Source: Candidatus Anaeroferrophillus wilburensis (GTDB lineage: Bacteria; Desulfobacterota; Anaeroferrophillalia; Anaeroferrophillales; Anaeroferrophillaceae). From it: a stretch of DNA of 64,000 nucleotides. This document shows, piece after piece, positions 44,566 through 54,506 of this stretch (position 1 is the stretch's first letter; every line of letters begins with the position of its first letter). Made by a program: the position numbers and the translations under genes. The notes under the pieces are model-generated. The model was not told the origin of the DNA, ran no database searches, and worked only from the letters and a program-made list of their open reading frames with translations. The stretch is from the NCBI GenBank assembly GCA_016934315.1, contig JAFGSY010000035.1:1-64000 (forward strand), read 5' to 3'.

Positions 44566-44883
44566 ATGCCTAACGGAACAAAACATCTCCATGTTGTTTC
44601 CCCGCTGGTTGACATCTATGAAGCCGCCGGAGAACTGGTAGTTTGCGTTGATCTGCCGGGGGTGCCGAAAGATCAGGTCAGGGTGGAGTTTGAGGATTCC
44701 TGTCTGCGGATAACCAGCGAAAAGCCGGCTAGTCATCGATCGGGTGGAATGTGTTGTCTGCTGGAGCGGGAGTACGGTCATTGCGCCCGTGAGTTTGAAC
44801 TGCCGGACAAAGTGTCGCCTGAACAGGCAACGGCAGAGCTGGTTGACGGGGTGCTGATGATTCGTATTCCCATGATTTCCTGA
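44566..44883 (+). CDS. Small heat-shock protein (Hsp20/alpha-crystallin)
   Basis: A short (105-residue) alpha-crystallin protein. VVSPLVDIYEAAGELVVCVDLPGVPKDQV and the closing ATAELVDGVLMIRIPMI are the domain's first and last strands. The N-terminal and C-terminal extensions found in larger Hsp20 proteins are very short. AGGG precedes the ATG at 44566. It lies 81 bases after the methionine synthase-like gene and before Lon, another stress protein. Confidence 0.87.
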   Translation: MPNGTKHLHVVSPLVDIYEAAGELVVCVDLPGVPKDQVRVEFEDSCLRITSEKPASHRSGGMCCLLEREYGHCAREFELPDKVSPEQATAELVDGVLMIRIPMIS

Positions 44884-45242
44884 AGGGTTACCTCTAAGGC
44901 TTCGCAATAACGCCATTGTCTTCGTTGCGCTGGAACCTGAGTGCTAGCGGGTTGACCTTCTCTGCACAGCCCAACTCTCGGGGTTTGCACCCTGAAAGAG
45001 GGGTGCCAGCGATTCTCGATTCTGGAGTTGTTACGGTGCCACCCGGCTTTCCGGGGGGGTGCCGATCGTTACATGTCCTACACCTATGCTGCCGGCTTCC
45101 GGGTCGGGAATAAGGTGACCGTAAGAGCAGTTTAATGGAAAGAACCTAATTGCCTTCCGGCAGTGGATGGAAGGTTTTTGCCGCAGAGGGTTTCCCGGTT
45201 GTTTTTGGGAAGCGGGGTGTCTCTGCGAAGGAGGATAAGGTT
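44884..45242 (+). other. Gap before lon with a dispersed repeat
   Basis: This 359-base stretch has several imperfect hairpins and repeat copy 45015-45052 (ACGGTGCCACCCGG and GTTGTTACGG on the plus strand, the reverse complement of the family core). No credible gene is seen; the frame running into lon from 45150 lacks a ribosome site. Confidence 0.5.
45015..45052 (-). repeat. Dispersed intergenic repeat, copy D
   Basis: Read on the minus strand: GGAAAGCCGGGTGGCACCGT then AACAACTCCAGAATCGAG. The 38-base core matches 9674-9711 and 43150-43187 well and the 7521-7545 core partly. Confidence 0.6.
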
Positions 45243-47720
45243 GTGAGCGAGAGCGAAAAAGAAAAGAAGAAGGGTGCAGTAGTGGCCGAGGAAGAAACCG
45301 CTGGAGAACAGCAGGAGCCGGCGGCGGACAAACCGTTGGTCGACCATCCTGAGGAGGAACAGCTGGAAATTCCCGATGAACTGCCGCTGCTGCCGATCCG
45401 TGATGTGGTTATCTTTCCTTTTATGATCATGCCTCTTTTCGTTGGGCGGGAATCGTCCATCAAAGCGGTGAACGAGGCGTTGAATGGCAACCGCCTTATT
45501 TTTCTGGCAACCCAGAAGCATGTGGCGGAGGAAAACCCCAATCCTGAAGATATCTACCAGGTTGGAACCATCTCTATGATCATGCGGATGCTCAAATTGC
45601 CGGATGGCCGGGTCAAAATTCTCGTTCAGGGGCTGGCCAAGGGGATGATCAAGGGTTATCGCCAGCTGGAGCCCATGTTTAAGGTGGAAGTGGAAAAAAT
45701 TGATGAGCCGCTCATGGGTGATCTGGACCTGGAAATGGAAGCCATGATGCGGACGGTCAAGGAGCGGCTGGAACGGGTTATTTCCCTCGGCAAGTCTATT
45801 TCTCCCGAAGTGGCAGTGGTTCTGGAAAATATCAATGATCCTGGAAGGCTGGCGGATCTTATCGTTTCCAACCTGGGGTTGAAAGTGGAAGTTTCCCAGG
45901 AGTTTATGGAGACCATTGATCCCCGTGAGCGGCTGCAGCAGATTAATGAGATCCTGGCTAAAGAGATTCAGGTGCTCGATATGCAGGCCAAGATCCAAAG
46001 CCAGGCCAAGGAGGAGATGACCAAAACCCAGCGGGAATATTTCCTCAAGGAGCAGTTGAAGGCGATCCGGACGGAACTGGGCGATATGGATGAACGAACC
46101 CAGGAGATTGAGGAGCTGCGGGAAAAGGTTAAAAAATGTAAAATGCCCAAAGAGGCCAACCAGGAGAGCCTTAAACAGCTGGATCGGTTGGAACGGATGC
46201 ATCCCGATGCTGCCGAAGCCAATATTATCAGAACCTACCTTGATTGGATGATCGATCTGCCATGGCAGAAGAAGACCAAGGATAATCTGGATCTCAAGCA
46301 GGCTCGCCGGATTCTTGATGAGGATCATTATGGCCTGGACAAGGTTAAAGAGCGGATTGTCGAGTATCTGGCCGTCTGTAAGCTGAAAAACAAGATGCGG
46401 GGTCCAATTCTCTGCTTTGTCGGCCCTCCGGGGGTGGGGAAAACATCGCTCGGGAAGTCCATTGCCCGAGCTTTGGGGAGGAAGTTCTTTCGCCTTTCTC
46501 TGGGGGGAATGAAGGATGAGGCTGAAATTCGTGGTCATCGGCGGACCTATATCGGCGCCCTGCCGGGTCGGATTATCCAGGGGATCAAGCAGGCGGGAAC
46601 AAAAAATCCGGTTTTCATGATGGATGAAATCGACAAGATCGGGTCCGATTTTCGTGGTGATCCCTCTTCGGCTCTTCTTGAAGTTCTTGATCCGGAACAG
46701 AATTCTGAATTCAGCGATCATTATCTCAATGTCCCTTATGATCTTTCCCATGTGATGTTTATTACCACGGCAAACATGCTGGAGCCGATCCCCGCCGCCT
46801 TGCGGGACCGGATGGAGGTCATCCATCTATCCGGCTATACGGATGAGGAAAAGCTCCACATCGCCAGGCAGTACCTGTTGCCCCGGCAACTGGAGGCAAA
46901 CGGTATCAGTCCCAGGTATCTCACCCTTTCGGATCAGACCCTGCTGCAGGTGGCTTCCCGTTATACCCGGGAGTCGGGTGTCCGGAATTTGGAACGGGAG
47001 ATCGGCAGTCTGTGCCGTAAAGTGGCCAGCCGGGTTGCGGCGGATGCCGACACAGGAGCGACACGCATTACTCCCCAGAACCTGCATAAGTATCTTGGGC
47101 CGCCGCAATACCTGGCTGATAATGGTGCGGATGAAAACCAGGTGGGAGTTGCCACGGGGCTGGCCTGGACGCCCTATGGTGGTGAAGTGCTGCAGATTGA
47201 GACGATGGTGATGGCCGGCAAAGGGAGCCTGGTGCTCACTGGCCACTTGGGAGAGGTGATGAAGGAGTCGGCCCAGGCAGCCTTAAGTTTTATCCGGACC
47301 AGGGCGGATGCCCTGGGCATTAAGGCTGCAGTATTTAAGGAAAGTGATATCCACATCCATGTGCCGGCCGGCGCCATCCCTAAAGATGGACCGTCTGCCG
47401 GGGTTACCATGCTTACCTCGCTGGTTTCGGCCCTGACCAAGGTTCCCGTGTACCGAAAAGTGGCGATGACCGGCGAAGTGACCCTCACCGGCCGGGTGAT
47501 GCCCATCGGCGGCCTCAAGGAAAAAGTACTGGCGGCGGTTCGTTTCGGAGCCACCACCGTTCTCTACCCGGCGGGGAATAAAAAAGATCTTGTGGATATT
47601 CCTAAAAACATTCAGAAGCGGTTGGAACTGGTGCCGGTGTCTCATGCTGATGAGGTGTTGAAGCGCACCCTGGTTAGCCAGCCGAAAAAGGGCCGAAGGC
47701 GCAAAGCAACCGAGGTGTAA
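45243..47720 (+). CDS. lon: ATP-dependent protease Lon
   Basis: An 825-residue LonA. The N-terminal substrate domain begins with LPLLPIRDVVIFPFMIMPLFVGR. The AAA+ domain has Walker A GPPGVGKTSLGKSIA (about residue 394) and the LSLGGMKDEAEIRGHRRTYIG arm. The protease domain ends with the catalytic serine KDGPSAGVTM (about residue 718) and its lysine. AAGGAGG lies eight bases before the GTG at 45243; the earlier frame to 45150 adds a non-homologous tail. A charged extension (about 40 residues) precedes the domain. Confidence 0.96.
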   Translation: MSESEKEKKKGAVVAEEETAGEQQEPAADKPLVDHPEEEQLEIPDELPLLPIRDVVIFPFMIMPLFVGRESSIKAVNEALNGNRLIFLATQKHVAEENPNPEDIYQVGTISMIMRMLKLPDGRVKILVQGLAKGMIKGYRQLEPMFKVEVEKIDEPLMGDLDLEMEAMMRTVKERLERVISLGKSISPEVAVVLENINDPGRLADLIVSNLGLKVEVSQEFMETIDPRERLQQINEILAKEIQVLDMQAKIQSQAKEEMTKTQREYFLKEQLKAIRTELGDMDERTQEIEELREKVKKCKMPKEANQESLKQLDRLERMHPDAAEANIIRTYLDWMIDLPWQKKTKDNLDLKQARRILDEDHYGLDKVKERIVEYLAVCKLKNKMRGPILCFVGPPGVGKTSLGKSIARALGRKFFRLSLGGMKDEAEIRGHRRTYIGALPGRIIQGIKQAGTKNPVFMMDEIDKIGSDFRGDPSSALLEVLDPEQNSEFSDHYLNVPYDLSHVMFITTANMLEPIPAALRDRMEVIHLSGYTDEEKLHIARQYLLPRQLEANGISPRYLTLSDQTLLQVASRYTRESGVRNLEREIGSLCRKVASRVAADADTGATRITPQNLHKYLGPPQYLADNGADENQVGVATGLAWTPYGGEVLQIETMVMAGKGSLVLTGHLGEVMKESAQAALSFIRTRADALGIKAAVFKESDIHIHVPAGAIPKDGPSAGVTMLTSLVSALTKVPVYRKVAMTGEVTLTGRVMPIGGLKEKVLAAVRFGATTVLYPAGNKKDLVDIPKNIQKRLELVPVSHADEVLKRTLVSQPKKGRRRKATEV

Positions 47721-47801
47721 CCTACCGTCATGGTGCCCGAGAAGGTTTTTTGTCCTGGCATTTAAAAAAGGTTTTGCCATCGGGGCTTGCCCAGAGAGTC
47801 T

Positions 47802-48863
47802 ATGACTGATCGGGAAACAGTGTGCAATCTGGGTGAATTTTCACTGATTGCGCAGATTAAAAAGATGGCGCCGCCCCTTTCTGCCGAAGTCTGCGCCGGG
47901 ATTGGCGACGACGCGGCGGTTATCCGGCAGGTGGATGGCAGCGTGTTGCTGGTAACCACCGATATGTTGGTGGAAGGCACTCACTTTTCCCTTGCCACCA
48001 CCTCCGCGACTGATCTCGGGTATAAATCGCTTGCCGTAAACCTCAGTGATATTGGGGCAATGGGGGGAATCCCCAGCCATTATTTCCTGGTTCTCGGCCT
48101 GCCATCCACCTGTCTCTTTGGCTGGTTTCAAGATTTTCTGACCGGAATGTTTTCCCTGGCTCGTCACGAGGGGGTACAACTCCTCGGTGGGGATACGGTC
48201 GCTGCCAAACAGCTTACCATCTGCATCACCCTCCATGGCCAGGCTCAGGAGGCTGCCGTGGCATATCGCCGGGGAGCGAAGCCCGGAGATGATCTTTATG
48301 TTTCCGGCAGTCTCGGTGACAGCGCGTTGGGATTAGCCCTCCTGCAGCAGCGTGAAAGCTGTTGCCACCCGCTGGCTGCGAAGGGTGTTCCGGTGGGTGG
48401 GGAGGCGGCAAAATTTCTGATTTCCCGCCACCGGCGGCCTGAACCGCGGCTCCAACTGGGGCGCCTGCTGACCGAGCGGCGGCTGATTTCGGCCATGCTG
48501 GATATCAGTGACGGTCTGCTGGGGGATCTTGGCCATCTGCTCTCGGCGGAGGAATCATCTTTGGGAGCGGATATTATGGTTGATCAGGTGCCTTTATCCT
48601 GGGCGTATCGCGCTCACCAATTGTCTGACTCGTTGGCAGCTTACCGCCCGGCGCTTACTGGCGGCGAAGATTACGAACTTTTGTTTACTGCCCCTGCTGG
48701 CCGGGAGAGGGTGTTTTCCCGTCTGGCTAAAGAGACCGGGGTGCCCCTTGCGCGGGTGGGGAGCATCTCTCGGGAGCCCGGAATTCGTCTGTACCTGCCC
48801 GGGGGGGAAATCGTGGACGGGGCGCACCTGCACGGCTTTGACCATTTTGCCGGTCAGCGGTGA
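47802..48863 (+). CDS. thiL: Thiamine-monophosphate kinase
   Basis: A 353-residue ThiL. IGDDAAVIRQVDGSVLLVTTDMLVEGTHFS holds the Mg and TMP motifs, NLSDIGAMGG the second acid cluster and DISDGLLGDLGHLL the third. It phosphorylates TMP to TPP, which would serve POR and IOR. AGAGAG before the ATG at 47802 supports that start over 47787. No TPP riboswitch is seen before it. Confidence 0.93.
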   Translation: MTDRETVCNLGEFSLIAQIKKMAPPLSAEVCAGIGDDAAVIRQVDGSVLLVTTDMLVEGTHFSLATTSATDLGYKSLAVNLSDIGAMGGIPSHYFLVLGLPSTCLFGWFQDFLTGMFSLARHEGVQLLGGDTVAAKQLTICITLHGQAQEAAVAYRRGAKPGDDLYVSGSLGDSALGLALLQQRESCCHPLAAKGVPVGGEAAKFLISRHRRPEPRLQLGRLLTERRLISAMLDISDGLLGDLGHLLSAEESSLGADIMVDQVPLSWAYRAHQLSDSLAAYRPALTGGEDYELLFTAPAGRERVFSRLAKETGVPLARVGSISREPGIRLYLPGGEIVDGAHLHGFDHFAGQR

Positions 48864-48983
48864 TAAAGGTTCCGTTCCAGGTGCATCCCGTGCAGGTGAG
48901 ATTGGGCGCCACGAAGCAGACTGAGACCGTCAGGCTCAGGAATCACTACCTTTACGATTGATTATTCAAGGGGAGAAACAGCG

Positions 48984-50006
48984 TTGAAGCTATACCTTAA
49001 TGAGTTGCAGGAACATCAGAATGTGGAAACCGTGGTGCTGGTTTCCAAAAAAACCGTTGCTCGCTCCCGTAAGGATAAAGAGTATATCGCCTTAAAAGTC
49101 ATGGATAAATCGGCGGAGATAAGTGCCCATATTTGGGATAACGTGCCGGTTTATCGTGACCGGTTTGCAGAAGAGGACTATGTGCTGCTGAAAGGCCGGG
49201 TTGTAGCTTTCCAGGGGGCCTTGCAGATAAATGTTACCCACCTTGAGCTTTTCAATGGTGAGGTTGACCCGCGGGACTTTCTGCCCCAGACTACAAAAAA
49301 TATCGGCAACCTGCTGCGGACCCTGCAAGCAGCGGTAAGGGAAGTGAAAAATCCCTGGTTGGCTCGTCTACTGGCTGATTTTTTTATCAAGGACAGTGAA
49401 TTCCTTGCCTGCTTTCAACTGGCACCGGCGGCCAAGGCGATGCATCACGCTTATCTTGGTGGTCTGCTGGAGCATACCGTGGGGGTTCTCCAGCTGGCAC
49501 TCCAGATCGCGCCGCTGTATCCGCAGCTGGACCAGGACCTGCTGGTGGCCGGTGCCCTGCTCCATGATATCGGCAAGGTGGTGGAACTGGGATATGAAAA
49601 GTCCTTTACCTATACCGCCAGGGGCAGGCTGCTGGGGCACATTGTTATTGGGGCGGAGATGGTTGCGGCCAAGGTGGCAAAAATTAATGGGTTTCCCGAA
49701 TCCCTGCTGATCCTGCTGGAACACCTGCTACTCAGTCATCACGGTGATTACCAGTGGGGGTCGCCCAAGCGGCCTAAGACCCCCGAAGCCTTCATGCTCC
49801 ATTATCTCGACGATATGGATGCAAAAATGAATGCCATTGACTCATTTTATGCCGCACAAGGGGGAAAAGGTGCAGCCTGGAGTGATTTTAACCGCGTGTT
49901 TGAACGATATTTTCTTCTTGACAGTAAAAAAATGATGCCCGAGCCTGATGACCAGTCGGCGTCCTTGCCCCCTTCTCCTGATCATCAAAAGCCCACTCTT
50001 TTCTGA
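48984..50006 (+). CDS. YhaM-like 3'-5' exoribonuclease (OB-fold plus HD domain)
   Basis: A 340-residue nuclease. An N-terminal OB-fold (about residues 15-90; ALKVMDKSAEISAHIWDN) precedes an HD domain with AMHHAYLGGLLEHTVGVL and GALLHDIGKVVELG. The combination is that of YhaM, which removes nucleotides from RNA and DNA 3' ends. The start is a TTG at 48984 with GGGGAG nine bases upstream. Confidence 0.9.
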   Translation: MKLYLNELQEHQNVETVVLVSKKTVARSRKDKEYIALKVMDKSAEISAHIWDNVPVYRDRFAEEDYVLLKGRVVAFQGALQINVTHLELFNGEVDPRDFLPQTTKNIGNLLRTLQAAVREVKNPWLARLLADFFIKDSEFLACFQLAPAAKAMHHAYLGGLLEHTVGVLQLALQIAPLYPQLDQDLLVAGALLHDIGKVVELGYEKSFTYTARGRLLGHIVIGAEMVAAKVAKINGFPESLLILLEHLLLSHHGDYQWGSPKRPKTPEAFMLHYLDDMDAKMNAIDSFYAAQGGKGAAWSDFNRVFERYFLLDSKKMMPEPDDQSASLPPSPDHQKPTLF

Positions 50007-50393
50007 TCATCTCGTCAGGTTGCAGCGCATTCTGCCGCCTGCCTTGACAACCACCTTTTTATATGTTTTCATTTACCAATACCTGCAATGATTGTTTTCC
50101 GGTGAGCCTAACGTAGTCATTGGGTGAAAAGACACTGTTGCAAGGTCCCCGGATGTTATTGCCGGTTCTGTCCGGTCGAACGTGCCGTACCGCGGTGGTG
50201 TTGTTCTGCTGGGCTATCCGCACGTGTTCTAAGGAAATGTTTACCGCTTTATTTCCATGTCATTGGTAACGCGAGGTTGGCGTTTGGCTGTTGTTTGAAT
50301 TTCTGGTGTATGGTCAGGAAAGGGGCGAGGACGAACGTCCCGTTTTTGCTCGGCAAGGGGTTTTTTTAACGTTGGCATTCTAGGGAGGAGGCT
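50007..50393. other. Gene-free gap before dodecin
   Basis: I see nothing in this 387-base stretch beyond the ribosome site of dodecin at its end. A frame at 50124-50369 has no ribosome site and no recognisable features. Confidence 0.5.
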
Positions 50394-50396
50394 ATG

Positions 50397-50606
50397 ATGA
50401 GCGAAAGTGTTTACAAAATTGTCGAACTGGTGGGGACGAGCACGGAATCATGGGAAGATGCGGTGAAAAATGTGGTGGAAAAGGCCAAGGGCAGCCTGCA
50501 TGACCTGCGAGTCGCTGAAGTTACGCAACTGGATGTTAAGATTGACGAGGGAGGGGTGACCGCCTTTCGCGCCAAGGTGAAACTGTCATTCAAATATCAG
50601 GCGTGA
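50397..50606 (+). CDS. Dodecin-family flavin-binding protein
   Basis: A 69-residue dodecin: VYKIVELVGTSTESWEDAVKNVVEKA and VTAFRAKVKLSFKYQA match the family from end to end. Dodecins form dodecameric shells that sequester flavin or CoA-type ligands. GGAGG lies five bases before the ATG at 50397; ATG 50394 is too close. A terminator follows. Confidence 0.9.
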   Translation: MSESVYKIVELVGTSTESWEDAVKNVVEKAKGSLHDLRVAEVTQLDVKIDEGGVTAFRAKVKLSFKYQA

Positions 50607-50633
50607 GCAGGTTGGAGCATTTTTTTAGGAGCC

Positions 50634-50664
50634 AAAAAGCGGGGGAATTTCCCCCGCTTTTTCA
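50634..50664 (+). terminator. Intrinsic terminator of dodecin
   Basis: AAAAAGCGGGGG, loop AATT, CCCCCGCTTTTT: a symmetrical 12-bp stem with both A- and T-tracts, about 30 bases after the dodecin stop. Confidence 0.9.
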
Positions 50665-50701
50665 TGGTCGTCCCAGGGTGATTTTTCTCGCCATATCTAC
50701 C

Positions 50702-50730
50702 TTGACAAATAAAAAGGGCATTGCTATTTT
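50702..50730 (+). promoter_or_regulatory. Sigma70 promoter of the hrcA-grpE-dnaK operon
   Basis: TTGACA (50702-50707), a 17-base spacer and TATTTT (50725-50730). Transcription would begin around 50737, at the edge of the CIRCE operator. Confidence 0.75.
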
Positions 50731-50737
50731 AGCGGTG

Positions 50738-50764
50738 TTGGCGCTCTCCGCAGATGAGTGCTAA
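50738..50764 (+). promoter_or_regulatory. CIRCE operator (HrcA-binding site)
   Basis: TTGGCGCTC, nine bases, GAGTGCTAA. The right arm is the CIRCE consensus and the left arm differs at two positions, with the exact N9 spacing. It follows the promoter and precedes hrcA, so HrcA should repress its own operon until heat stress. Confidence 0.9.
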
Positions 50765-50784
50765 TCATCGAAGGCGAGGGAGAT

Positions 50785-51819
50785 ATGGAAGCGCTGTCAG
50801 AAAGATATGAGCGTATTTTAGCGGCCATTGTACTGGGCTATATTCGAACGGCGGAACCGATTGGTTCACGGACGATTGCCAGGAATACCGCGTTTAATCT
50901 CAGTCCAGCGACCATTCGCAACGCGATGGCCGACTTGGAGGACTATGGTCTGTTGTGCCAGCCGCACACTTCGGCCGGCAGGATTCCCACCGACCGGGGG
51001 TTTCGTTATTATGTTGACCATCTGCTGCCGGAACCCGAGTTGCCGGAGTTGGTGAAAGAAACGATCAGGAATGCCTTTCCCCGGCACCGCAGCAATGTGG
51101 AAGAGGTGTTGAAAGAAGGTGTCAACGCCCTTTCCCGGCTGACGCCCTATGTCAGCATGATCAGTCTGCCCCACTTCAGCCAGACGACGCTCAAGCATAT
51201 CCGATTTGTCCGGCTTAATGACCAACAGATTCTGGCAGTCATTATCTCTGATGCAGGTTTGGTGCAAAATATTCTCTTCGGGTCGGATGTGTCCTTTTCC
51301 CAGGATGATTTGAACCGTTTTTCCAATTACCTGAACCGGATTATCGATGGCTTGACCCTTGAAGGGGTGAAACGTAAAATTTTTGCCCAGATGCAGGGTG
51401 AAAAAGATGCCTATGACTCCATGATGGCCCAGGTGATGGCGCTGAGCAGAAGGATGTTTGATCATGGGGTTGGCGATGATTCCGAGATCATTATTGATGG
51501 CAAGCTCAATATCCTTGAGCATCCTGAGTTCGCTGATGCCGATAAGATGAAACGGCTTTTCAGGGCCTTTGAAGAGAAGAGCACCATGATCAAGCTCTTG
51601 GATGAAGCCCAGAAAGGGAAGCCGCTGCAAGTCTATATCGGTGGGGAAAATCGCTGTGAAGAGATGAGCCTTTGCTCGGTCATTGTGGCCGGCTACGGCA
51701 AAGATGACCAGCAAATGGGAAATGTCGGCATCATCGGCCCTACAAGAATGGACTATTCGCGCATTATTCCCCTCGTGCGTTATACTGCCGAGGTTATTAA
51801 TACCCTTATTTCCGATTAG
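50785..51819 (+). CDS. hrcA: Heat-inducible transcription repressor HrcA
   Basis: A 344-residue HrcA. The winged HTH is RYERILAAIVLGYIRTAEPIGSRTIARN and LSPATIRNAMADLEDYGLL; the GAF-like and dimerisation parts follow (VYIGGENRCEEMSLCSVIVA). GAGGGAG precedes the ATG at 50785. CIRCE lies upstream, so control is autoregulatory. It is the first gene of the dnaK operon, with grpE starting 17 bases after its stop. Confidence 0.95.
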   Translation: MEALSERYERILAAIVLGYIRTAEPIGSRTIARNTAFNLSPATIRNAMADLEDYGLLCQPHTSAGRIPTDRGFRYYVDHLLPEPELPELVKETIRNAFPRHRSNVEEVLKEGVNALSRLTPYVSMISLPHFSQTTLKHIRFVRLNDQQILAVIISDAGLVQNILFGSDVSFSQDDLNRFSNYLNRIIDGLTLEGVKRKIFAQMQGEKDAYDSMMAQVMALSRRMFDHGVGDDSEIIIDGKLNILEHPEFADADKMKRLFRAFEEKSTMIKLLDEAQKGKPLQVYIGGENRCEEMSLCSVIVAGYGKDDQQMGNVGIIGPTRMDYSRIIPLVRYTAEVINTLISD

Positions 51820-51835
51820 AAAGGCCAGGTTTGCA

Positions 51836-52501
51836 ATGGTGAGCATTCCAGTGAAGCGGAACGGTTCCGCGGTTGACGATGAAGGTGAGGAAATGAAGAA
51901 AGAGCAGCCGCCTGTTCCCCCCGCCGGGGGGCTTCAGGGAAAGCAAGATGAAGAGGAGGCTGTCCCCGAAGAAGAGGGAGGTCGTCTTGAAGAGGTGATC
52001 AGGGAAAATAAGGAATTGCAGGAACAGCTGGCTGCGATGGTCCAGGAGAACAGTCAGTTACGTGATCGGATGCTGCGTCTGCAGGCCGAGAGCGAGAATT
52101 TCCGCAAGCGGATGACCCGGGAAAAAGAGGAGTTTGTCCGTTATGCCAAAGAGGAGTTCATCCGCGAAATTTTGCCCATCAAGGATAACCTTGAACGTGC
52201 TCTCGATCATGGTGGTGAGGTGGCAAACCCCGAGGCGGTCATTGATGGGGTTACTATGATCTTGGACCAGTTCTCCTCAATTTTTGAAAAAATGGGAGTG
52301 ACCTGCTTGTCTTGCTGCGGTGAGCCGTTTGATCCTAATTTTCATGAAGCTATGATGCATCAGGAAACGGCGGAACTGGAGCCCAACACGGTTATGGTGG
52401 AGCACCAGAAGGGATATGTCTACCAGGGACGTCTGCTGCGTCCGTCGCTGGTGACCGTTGCCAAAGCAGTGCCGAAAGAGGATGAGCAGGATGACGGCTG
52501 A
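51836..52501 (+). CDS. grpE: Nucleotide exchange factor GrpE
   Basis: A 221-residue GrpE: a long coiled coil (about residues 45-110; LQAESENFRKRMTREKEEF) and the C-terminal beta domain (VEHQKGYVYQGRLLRPSLVTVAKA). It resets DnaK by exchanging ADP. Starts at 51836 (AGG upstream) or at 51893 (GTGAGGAA upstream) are both reasonable; the acidic N-terminus is variable in GrpE. Confidence 0.92.
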   Translation: MVSIPVKRNGSAVDDEGEEMKKEQPPVPPAGGLQGKQDEEEAVPEEEGGRLEEVIRENKELQEQLAAMVQENSQLRDRMLRLQAESENFRKRMTREKEEFVRYAKEEFIREILPIKDNLERALDHGGEVANPEAVIDGVTMILDQFSSIFEKMGVTCLSCCGEPFDPNFHEAMMHQETAELEPNTVMVEHQKGYVYQGRLLRPSLVTVAKAVPKEDEQDDG

Positions 52502-52585
52502 GGCTGGTTGTTTTGTGCATAAAAAAATAATAGAGTGTAGTCAATGAGTGTTTAAGTGCTGTCCCAGTACAGCGAGGAGGATTCA

Positions 52586-54493
52586 ATGGGAAAAGTAATA
52601 GGTATCGATCTGGGAACCACCAACTCCTGTGTCAGTGTCATGGAGGGGGGAGAATCAAAAGTCATTACCAATGCCGAAGGAAGTCGCACGACGCCCTCGA
52701 TGGTTGCCTTTAGTGCGGCCGGTGAGCGGCTGGTGGGACAGTTGGCTAAAAGACAGGCGGTGACGAATCCAGAGCAGACAATCTTTGCCGTTAAACGGCT
52801 GATTGGGCGTAAATATGATGCTCCCGAAGTGCAGCAGATGGTGAAGAAGGTGCCGTTTTCCATCGTGAAGGCCAGTAACGGCGATGCCTGGGTCAAGATC
52901 CAGGGGAAGGATTACAGCCCGGCGGAAGTTTCAGCCATGATCCTGCAGAAAATGAAGCAGACAGCAGAAGATTACCTGGGGGAGACGGTGACCGATGCGG
53001 TGATCACTGTGCCTGCCTACTTTAATGACAGCCAGCGGCAGGCAACCAAGGATGCCGGAAAAATATCCGGTCTGAACGTTCTGCGGATTATCAATGAGCC
53101 GACAGCTGCATCACTGGCTTATGGCGAAGATAAAAAGGCGGAGGGCAAAATTGCTGTTTTCGATCTGGGTGGTGGTACCTTTGATATTTCGGTGCTGGAA
53201 CTGGGCGACGGGGTCTTCGAGGTGAAGGCGACCAATGGCGATACCTTCCTTGGCGGCGAAGATTTTGACGAGCGGGTACTTGATTATATCGCTGAACAGT
53301 TCCGTAAAACGGAAGGAATTGACCTGCGCAACGATAAAATGGCCCTGCAGCGGCTGAAGGAAGCCGCTGAAAAAGCCAAGTGTGAACTCTCCAGCTCCAT
53401 GGAAACCGATATCAATCTGCCTTTTATTACCGCTGATGCCAGCGGCCCGAAACATATGAATATCAAGCTGAGCCGGGCAACACTTGAAGGGCTGGTCGAA
53501 GACCTGGTAAACCGGGTGGTGGAACCGTGCCGGATGGCCCTGAAAGATGCCGGTGTTTCCGCCGCAGACATCCGGGAGGTCATTCTGGTTGGCGGTATGA
53601 CCAGGATGCCGTTGGTACAGAAAAAGGTCAAAGAGGTATTTGGTAAGGAACCCAGCAAGGGGGTTAACCCTGATGAGGTGGTTTCCATCGGTGCGGCGAT
53701 TCAAGGTGGGGTCCTGAAGGGTGATGTCAAGGATGTGCTGTTGCTGGACGTGACCCCTCTGTCGCTGGGCATTGAAACCCTTGGCGGAGTTTGTACCAAA
53801 CTGATAGAAAAGAATACCACCATCCCCACCAAGAAGAGCCAGGTTTTTACCACTGCTGCTGACAGCCAGACGGCAGTCAGCATCCTGGTGCTCCAAGGTG
53901 AGCGGGAAATGGCGGCGGATAATAAGACGCTGGCAAAATTTGACCTGGTGGGCATCCCGCCGGCGCCGCGTGGGGTGCCTCAGATTGAGGTGACCTTTGA
54001 TATTGATGCCAACGGCATTGTCCATGTTTCTGCAAAAGATAAAGCCACCGGCAAGGAACAGTCGGTGGAGATCAAGGCGTCCAGCGGCTTGACCGATGAA
54101 GAGATTGATAAAATGGTCAAAGATGCTGAGGCCCATGCCGATGAAGACCGCAAAAAGCGGGAATTGATCGACCTTCGCAATCAGGCGGATACCCTGGCCT
54201 ATACGACGGAGAAGTCACTCAAGGAGGTGGGGGACAAGGTATCGGCCGAAGATCGGGGCAATATCGAGTCAGCACTGAATCAATTGAAATCGGTCAAAGA
54301 TGGTTCTGATACTGCGGCGATCAGCTCAGCCATGGAAGCTCTGACCCAGGCGTCCTATAAGCTGGCTGAAGCCATGTATGCCCAATCTGCTGCTGAGGGT
54401 CATCAGGAAGGGCCGGCTTCCGGAGCCGGGGATGCCGGTGGTGACGATGACGTTGTTGATGCTGATTTCGAAGAGGTGGATGATAGTAAATAA
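52586..54493 (+). CDS. dnaK: Chaperone DnaK (Hsp70)
   Basis: A full-length 635-residue Dna[34 protein letters not shown] and [14 protein letters not shown] mark the ATPase domain, and the C-terminus ends in [21 protein letters not shown] lies before the ATG at 52586. It is followed by an inverted-repeat and terminator region before dnaJ. Confidence 0.97.
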   Translation: MGKVIGIDLGTTNSCVSVMEGGESKVITNAEGSRTTPSMVAFSAAGERLVGQLAKRQAVTNPEQTIFAVKRLIGRKYDAPEVQQMVKKVPFSIVKASNGDAWVKIQGKDYSPAEVSAMILQKMKQTAEDYLGETVTDAVITVPAYFNDSQRQATKDAGKISGLNVLRIINEPTAASLAYGEDKKAEGKIAVFDLGGGTFDISVLELGDGVFEVKATNGDTFLGGEDFDERVLDYIAEQFRKTEGIDLRNDKMALQRLKEAAEKAKCELSSSMETDINLPFITADASGPKHMNIKLSRATLEGLVEDLVNRVVEPCRMALKDAGVSAADIREVILVGGMTRMPLVQKKVKEVFGKEPSKGVNPDEVVSIGAAIQGGVLKGDVKDVLLLDVTPLSLGIETLGGVCTKLIEKNTTIPTKKSQVFTTAADSQTAVSILVLQGEREMAADNKTLAKFDLVGIPPAPRGVPQIEVTFDIDANGIVHVSAKDKATGKEQSVEIKASSGLTDEEIDKMVKDAEAHADEDRKKRELIDLRNQADTLAYTTEKSLKEVGDKVSAEDRGNIESALNQLKSVKDGSDTAAISSAMEALTQASYKLAEAMYAQSAAEGHQEGPASGAGDAGGDDDVVDADFEEVDDSK

Positions 54494-54506
54494 GATTCTT
54501 GTTTGT

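Noticed and set aside
45132-46826. 564-codon open frame antisense to lon
   Set aside because: It mirrors lon codon bias in the opposite strand, has no ribosome site and encodes low-complexity His/Gln/Leu-rich sequence typical of antisense shadows.
47721-47801. TPP riboswitch before thiL
   Set aside because: No CUGAGA or other thi-box core in the short gap.
50124-50369. 81-codon frame before dodecin
   Set aside because: No ribosome site; Cys/Arg-rich composition not like neighbouring proteins.
53111-54136. 341-codon open frame antisense to dnaK
   Set aside because: Shadow of a highly expressed, strongly biased gene; no ribosome site or family resemblance.
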